Shown here piece after piece: positions 15,491 through 19,494 of a stretch of DNA of 19,494 bases; within the stretch, counting starts at the first letter, position 1, and each line of letters begins with the position of its first letter. The stretch comes from Chthoniobacteraceae bacterium. Lineage in GTDB: Bacteria > Verrucomicrobiota > Verrucomicrobiia > Chthoniobacterales > Chthoniobacteraceae. The stretch covers positions 1-19,494 of the forward strand of contig CANJYI010000009.1 of assembly GCA_947478975.1 (NCBI GenBank), read 5' to 3'. The notes beneath the pieces were generated by a model. The model searched no databases. It saw only the letters and a list, made by a program, of their open reading frames with translations, and had not been told where the DNA came from. Both the position numbers and the translations under genes were made by a program.

Positions 15491-17637
15491 GGCGCCACCC
15501 CCTCCGAAACCGGGGCCCTGCCCTGTCCAAAACGCCGCTTCGCCAGCCGGCCCGTCTTGATCGCCCCTTCCTCACCCTGCCCGCGATTGCGCGCCAGCAG
15601 ATTGGAATACACACACTCCACCCCAAACAAAACCGCCGCCAAAACCAACAAAAGCGGCCACAGCGGCGCCACGCCACGGCTCCGTTCCAGCCAGCCCTGC
15701 AACTCCTCCAGTCCCGTCAGGCCGGTGTGCGGCAGCCGCTTTTCCAACGCCTCCGGCGACTCGCTGTTGAGGTCCCCTTCGGCCCCGTCCACGTTGACGG
15801 CAAACCGCGCCACGACCCCGTCCTTGGGAGATGCTGCCTCGTACAAACCCGCCAGAGGCGCTTCGTCCAAGAGCGGTTGGCCCGCCGGCGCCACCACCGT
15901 TTCACCCGAGGGCAGCCGGACATTCAGCGCCTGATCCTTTGCGATCCCCCCGGGGACCGGCACCGGATCGCCCACTGAGAACGCCTTCCCCCCCGCCGAA
16001 CGCGCGCTGGAAAGACGTCCAATTTCCTGGACCACAGGCAAAAAAGCGGGCGAAACGGGGAACCCTCCCCAAGCCAGATCTGCCGTTGCGTTGACGACGA
16101 TCACCTTCCCGGCACCGCGCTCGCCGTACATCAGAAAGGGAATTCCCTGCCCCATGGCCACCAGCGCACGCGCATTTGGACGGGGCTTCCACGCGAGGAC
16201 CCGCTTCTGCGGCAGGGCTGGAAACGGGGTGCTGGCATCCCAGGAATTAAAGAGCGGATGCTGCGGCTCCAGCAGCAGCGACGGCAACCTTTCGGCTGGC
16301 AAATCCCGGCGTTCCCCGGCAACCGCAGGCATCCATTCGACCTTTTCCCAGGCGGCGTTTTGAAACGCATCCCCAGGAAAGACCGCCACGCAACCGCCCC
16401 CCTCCAGATAGCGGTCCAACCGGACGGAAGCCCTGTCGGAAAGGGAAGGCACTCCGAGCACAAACACGGCGGAAAACGCGTCTAGATTGAGGTCATCCAG
16501 CTCCCCGGGTTTGATGGTCTTCACGGGCGCGGGGGAACTGCCCGCGAGAAAGGCCTTGCGCAGGAAAAAGCCCGGCTTGGCGCGCTCGGGTGCGTCACCG
16601 GCTTCCACCACCAGGATTCGGGGCGGTTGGGTCAGGTTCACCACGGCGTAACGTTTGTCGTCGGGAGCGAGCCTGTCACCGCTGAGCGAGCCTGCAAGGG
16701 GAAGCCATTTTCCCGTGAGAGAGGAGGGAATCTGAAATTCAAAAGGCACATCCAGCCGGGTTCCGGCGGCGACATCCACCGCCCGCTGCACCAGACGTTC
16801 CTCGCCGGTCTTGAGCTCAAACAGTTCCTGCACGGGCACCGCCGAAAAGTTTGCAACCGAGGCCATCCCCCGCATCGTGCCGCCGGCGGACGCGTATGGG
16901 GAATCAAACTGCATTGCCAACAAGGAGGCGTTCGGAGAAGCCGTGTCATCGGTCCGAACGACGATGAGCTTCACTCCGGAGGCGGCCCATTCCGAGTCGA
17001 GCAACCCTTTGGTGTCAAACATCCAGCCCTGTGCCTGCGGATCGGTCAGAACGATGATCTGGCGCTCGCCGCCCGCATTTCTGGTAAGCGTCTTGCGAGC
17101 CTCCAGCAGCACCGGGCCAAAGTCCGAACGCCCCTCCGTCAGCACAATACTTGAAAGCGCTTTCCTTGCGACCGCGTGGTCCACTGTGAGTTCCGGAAGC
17201 ACGGATCTGGCGCGATCCGTCGCGCCAAGCACCGCCACCGAATCGCCTGGGCGCAGGTCGTCGATGACCGCACGCGCCTGATCCAGGGCCGATTGCAGGC
17301 GCGTGGCGCCATTGACTTCGTACCCCATCGAAAAGGACTGGTCCACCACCAGGACCACCGCCCTGGCCACCTGCCCGCCGAAAAGCTGGGCCGACAACTG
17401 AGAGGCGACCGGACGCGCCGCAGCCAGTGCCACCAACGCCACAATCCCGCTGCGCAGCAGCAACAAAAGCAGATGCTCCACCTTGGCGCTGCGGCTTGTG
17501 CGGGCGGCCACCACCTTCAAAAACCGCAGCGTGCTGAAGGGCACCTCCACCACGCGCCGCTTCTGCCACAAATGAATGAGGATCGGCACGGCCAGCGCAG
17601 AAAGCGCCCAGAGCATCGGGGTGGTGAGAAAAGTCAC
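15487..17637 (-). CDS. BatA-like membrane protein with vWA domain
   Basis: 716-aa protein starting with the BatA-type (aerotolerance) N-terminal domain: membrane segment about 5-23, LIHLWQKRRVVEVPFSTLRFL (here 20-40, split by a loop), and a second membrane segment about 55-75. A vWA domain follows (about 92-230) with intact MIDAS residues D99, S101, S103 (DQSFS), T167 and D199 (LTDPQAQG). Beta-rich sequence (240-320) and a GATase-like region (about 335-545), with the block LDRYLEGGGCVAVFPGD, come next. A last membrane helix lies at about 660-683, with a basic tail. The start is a GTG (17635-17637); AGGAAGGA, 11 bases upstream, is one of the few good Shine-Dalgarno-like sites here. It follows the DUF58 gene by 64 bases and overlaps the next gene by four. 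Bat proteins were linked to aerotolerance in Bacteroides, but that role should not be assumed here. Confidence 0.92.
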   Translation of the reverse strand: MTFLTTPMLWALSALAVPILIHLWQKRRVVEVPFSTLRFLKVVAARTSRSAKVEHLLLLLLRSGIVALVALAAARPVASQLSAQLFGGQVARAVVLVVDQSFSMGYEVNGATRLQSALDQARAVIDDLRPGDSVAVLGATDRARSVLPELTVDHAVARKALSSIVLTEGRSDFGPVLLEARKTLTRNAGGERQIIVLTDPQAQGWMFDTKGLLDSEWAASGVKLIVVRTDDTASPNASLLAMQFDSPYASAGGTMRGMASVANFSAVPVQELFELKTGEERLVQRAVDVAAGTRLDVPFEFQIPSSLTGKWLPLAGSLSGDRLAPDDKRYAVVNLTQPPRILVVEAGDAPERAKPGFFLRKAFLAGSSPAPVKTIKPGELDDLNLDAFSAVFVLGVPSLSDRASVRLDRYLEGGGCVAVFPGDAFQNAAWEKVEWMPAVAGERRDLPAERLPSLLLEPQHPLFNSWDASTPFPALPQKRVLAWKPRPNARALVAMGQGIPFLMYGERGAGKVIVVNATADLAWGGFPVSPAFLPVVQEIGRLSSARSAGGKAFSVGDPVPVPGGIAKDQALNVRLPSGETVVAPAGQPLLDEAPLAGLYEAASPKDGVVARFAVNVDGAEGDLNSESPEALEKRLPHTGLTGLEELQGWLERSRGVAPLWPLLLVLAAVLFGVECVYSNLLARNRGQGEEGAIKTGRLAKRRFGQGRAPVSEGVAP

Positions 17638-17701
17638 GGCTTAGGCTTTCCTTCCTGGACGGCTCCCGGCGCGACACCGGACGATTGCAAATCGGACTGT
17701 C

Positions 17702-18604
17702 TCACAACGCCATCCTCCTGCGGTCCTGCAAATACTGCTGGATAAAATCGTCGAAGCCTTCGGCGGTGGAAGCCAGCCGGTAGTCGACATTCATGACTCC
17801 GCAGCGCTCCTTGATCCCGTCGATGAAGCGCTGCAACTCTTCCTTGTAAGCCTTCCGCGCATGGGCCGGGTCGACTTCCACCCGCTCCCCGGTTTCCATG
17901 TCCACAAACTCGGAAACCGTCTCCAGCGAAAGCTCCAGTTCCACCGGGTCCAAAACCTGCAAAAGCACCACATCGTTCATCCGCTTTCGGAAATGGGCGA
18001 TCGCGCTGAAGATCGCGTCCGGACTGTCAAAGCAGTCACTCATGAGCACAATCAGCCCCCGTCGCGACAACTGCCCCGCCAGAGCATGGAGCGCGTGCCC
18101 CGTGTCAGTGACATTGCGCGGGGAGTTGGCAGCGAGCCGCTCCACCACCAACCGAAGGTGCCGCGCCCCGCCGCGGCAGGGCAGCCTGTCCCGGATCTCG
18201 TTGTCGTAAAGTGTCAGACTCACCGAGTCCTGCTGCCTCGTCACCAGATAGGCAAGCGCCGCAGCCAACCGGCCGCAATACTCGTACTTGGTCGGGCGGC
18301 CGTGTCCCCCGCTGAACCCCATCGAGGCGGAGGCGTCCAGAAGGATGTGCACCCGCAAACTCGTCTCTTCTTCAAACTGGCGGATGAAATACTTTTCGGT
18401 GCGGCCGAATACCTTCCAGTCAAGGTGCCGCAGGTTGTCGCCCTTGACGTACTCGCGCCGGTCTGCGAACTCGACACTTTGCCCCTTGAGCTTGCTCTTG
18501 TGTCCGCCCGACTGCGCCCCCTCGGCGACATAACGCGAACGGATCGCAAGGCTCTCGAGCTTGCGCAGCGCCTCTGGGGTTAGGAAGTCTGAGATGGAGG
18601 CCAT
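17702..18604 (-). CDS. DUF58 family protein
   Basis: 300-aa soluble protein of the DUF58 family, the usual genomic partner of MoxR ATPases. The N-terminal half carries the DUF58 signature GDNLRHLDWKVFGRTEKYF (55-73) and the RQFEEE block (75-80). A vWA-like fold follows with DASAS (90-94; D90, S92, S94), T166/T168 in NVTDTG and D190 in LMSDCFDS, so the metal site looks intact. No membrane segment is present; many DUF58 proteins have two N-terminal helices, so this is the short cytoplasmic type. The frame is open upstream to 18706, but that stretch overlaps the preceding gene and does not resemble the family. The ATG at 18602-18604 gives the normal N terminus and sits 7 bases after the previous stop. 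Proposed role: cytoplasmic vWA partner or adaptor of the FHA-MoxR ATPase encoded at the end of the run. Confidence 0.93.
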   Translation of the reverse strand: MASISDFLTPEALRKLESLAIRSRYVAEGAQSGGHKSKLKGQSVEFADRREYVKGDNLRHLDWKVFGRTEKYFIRQFEEETSLRVHILLDASASMGFSGGHGRPTKYEYCGRLAAALAYLVTRQQDSVSLTLYDNEIRDRLPCRGGARHLRLVVERLAANSPRNVTDTGHALHALAGQLSRRGLIVLMSDCFDSPDAIFSAIAHFRKRMNDVVLLQVLDPVELELSLETVSEFVDMETGERVEVDPAHARKAYKEELQRFIDGIKERCGVMNVDYRLASTAEGFDDFIQQYLQDRRRMAL

Positions 18605-18611
18605 GGCAGAA

Positions 18612-19430
18612 TTAGAGGGGCAACGCCAGCAACCCGTCCGGGTGGCCCAGAAGGACTCCGCCCCGTTGGATCCAGACGACCCAATAGTCCCCGAAGCGCT
18701 CCCCAAACTGGTAGGCCCCGCTCCAACGCTGCGCCTGCGTCACCGCCGGACGGTTGTCTTTGACCTTGAGGGAAACCAGCGCGCCTTCGCCCCCCTTGGC
18801 GCCGCCATCCCCCGGGCTCAGACTCAGGAATTCGACCGTCACCCCGGCGGGCAGCCGCGGCTGGGGCATCTTGCCCGGCGCTTCCAGAGGCGCCAACTCC
18901 GGATAACGGGAAGGCCCGAGTTGGTAGCGCTGGCCGACGAGCTTGGGCGAATGCGCAGGTGCGGTCGCACGGTAGGCCCAGGCTTCCCCCCAGGGATCTT
19001 TGCGCAAAGCTTCGGGAGCGTTGGCGAGCAAAGCGTCCAGACTCTCGGGGAACCGCGCCTTTTTACGATACGCTCCCCGCAGCAACTTGTCCCATTCCAG
19101 CGCCTGCGCCCGCGCCTCCCAAAAAAGGGCCACCATTCTGAGCGCCGCCGCCGGCCCCTTGGGGGCGTCCACCGAGCTAAACCGCTTGAGACCCGGCACC
19201 CACTGCTGCGGGTCCTCGCCCGCCCGCGCCTTGGCGAGGAGCCCCTCCAACTCGAGAGCGGGGAGTGCCTCGGCAGGAACCCCAAGCTTATTAAACTCCA
19301 CCTTCCCAGTCGCGTTGAACGCCTCAAAATACGGGGGAGGAACCGCCAGCGCCGGCCCGCCAAGTGCGGCAAAAAGCCCCAGCAAAACCGCCGTACCAAA
19401 ACTACGTCTCCCCGGGCCCATGGCTTCCAT
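18612..19430 (-). CDS. Secreted protein of unknown function
   Basis: 272-aa predicted exported protein. The N terminus has basic residues (GRRSF), a hydrophobic core (TAVLLGLFAALGG) and a cleavage-like PALA, so a signal peptide ends near residue 29. The mature part begins with VPPPYFEAFNATGKVEFNK and is otherwise mixed; Trp and Tyr are frequent near the C terminus (WSGAYQFGERFGDYWVVWI). A proline/leucine-rich linker falls around residues 180-205. The RFPESLDALL...DPWGEAWAYR pattern (about 126-155) recalls the C-terminal part of type II secretion pseudopilins such as GspG and related proteins, but no prepilin peptidase site is present, so I do not assign it. Two in-frame ATGs exist, at 19428-19430 and 19419-19421. 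The first starts 7 bases after the preceding stop. It is 7 bases ahead of the DUF58 gene. Confidence 0.82.
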   Translation of the reverse strand: MEAMGPGRRSFGTAVLLGLFAALGGPALAVPPPYFEAFNATGKVEFNKLGVPAEALPALELEGLLAKARAGEDPQQWVPGLKRFSSVDAPKGPAAALRMVALFWEARAQALEWDKLLRGAYRKKARFPESLDALLANAPEALRKDPWGEAWAYRATAPAHSPKLVGQRYQLGPSRYPELAPLEAPGKMPQPRLPAGVTVEFLSLSPGDGGAKGGEGALVSLKVKDNRPAVTQAQRWSGAYQFGERFGDYWVVWIQRGGVLLGHPDGLLALPL

Positions 19431-19437
19431 GCGGTCG

Positions 19438-19494
19438 TTAGTGCGTCACCGCGTAGTAGAGCACGTTGAGTCCAAGAGAGGTCGAATCCTGCGG
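19438..19494 (-). CDS. C-terminal end of an unidentified protein, 5' end outside the window
   Basis: The last 18 codons of a minus-strand gene are visible, ending SLGLNVLYYAVTH and a TAA at 19438-19440. It stops 7 bases before the secreted-protein gene, the same tight spacing as the rest of the run, so it is very likely an operon member. The ending (an LG-N-Y-A-T pattern) recalls the C terminus of DUF4159 proteins, which are often found in these clusters. Eighteen residues are too few for more than a hint. Confidence 0.6.
   Translation of the reverse strand, partial: PQDSTSLGLNVLYYAVTH

Noticed and set aside
13352..15934. 860-codon open frame on the plus strand
   Set aside because: It lies opposite two clearly real vWA genes and crosses their junction. 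Its translation is rich in Arg, His, Pro and Gln with no domain pattern, as expected for an antisense frame in GC-rich DNA.
15487..17637. Assigning the BatA-like protein to oxygen tolerance
   Set aside because: The name comes from Bacteroides; the domain is widespread and nothing here points to oxidative stress.
1..19494. Mobile elements, CRISPR arrays, phage or defence genes
   Set aside because: I saw no transposase, integrase, regularly spaced repeats, nuclease or toxin-antitoxin motifs. The tRNA-Cys 3' end shows no duplicated attachment sequence within the window.

Overview
The window looks like GC-rich chromosomal DNA from a bacterium of the Planctomycetota-Verrucomicrobiota (PVC) group, most likely a verrucomicrobium. 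This is inferred from the type of MoxR/DUF58/vWA operon, the paired PilB-like ATPases, the rarity of clear Shine-Dalgarno sites and a tRNA gene without an encoded CCA. No marker gene here settles the taxonomy. Every protein gene is on the minus strand; the only plus-strand gene is a tRNA.

Region 1 (1-2837): two tandem type II secretion/type IV pilus assembly ATPases (GspE/PilB family). The downstream one runs off the window start before its Walker B motif. A candidate promoter lies at 2975-3004. Region 2 (3107-4091): a PhnP-like metallo-beta-lactamase-fold hydrolase, then a divergent tRNA-Cys(GCA) with a good sigma70-type promoter just upstream. About 320 bases without a gene (4092-4409) follow.

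Region 3 (4410-19494): a run of ten minus-strand genes, probably one operon of more than 15 kb whose start lies outside the window. In transcription order it holds: the last 18 codons of an unknown protein; a 272-aa secreted protein; a 300-aa DUF58 protein; a 716-aa BatA-like protein with a vWA domain; a 737-aa membrane protein with a second vWA and a GATase-like domain; a 314-aa secreted protein; a 1189-aa DUF4175-like membrane/coiled-coil protein; a 687-aa secreted PA14-like/TPR protein; a 226-aa secreted protein; and, last, a 481-aa FHA-MoxR AAA+ fusion. Three junctions are 4-base ATGA overlaps and the other gaps are 7-64 bases.

Working model (inference): the MoxR ATPase acts as a chaperone or remodeller for the metal-binding (MIDAS) vWA proteins. 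DUF58 would be the cytoplasmic partner, and the two vWA membrane proteins and the DUF4175-like protein would form an envelope assembly together with the secreted proteins. The FHA domain suggests control through phosphothreonine recognition, but no kinase is encoded here. MoxR/DUF58/vWA clusters are known; the FHA fusion, the DUF4175-like protein and the four orphan secreted proteins are the least characterised parts.
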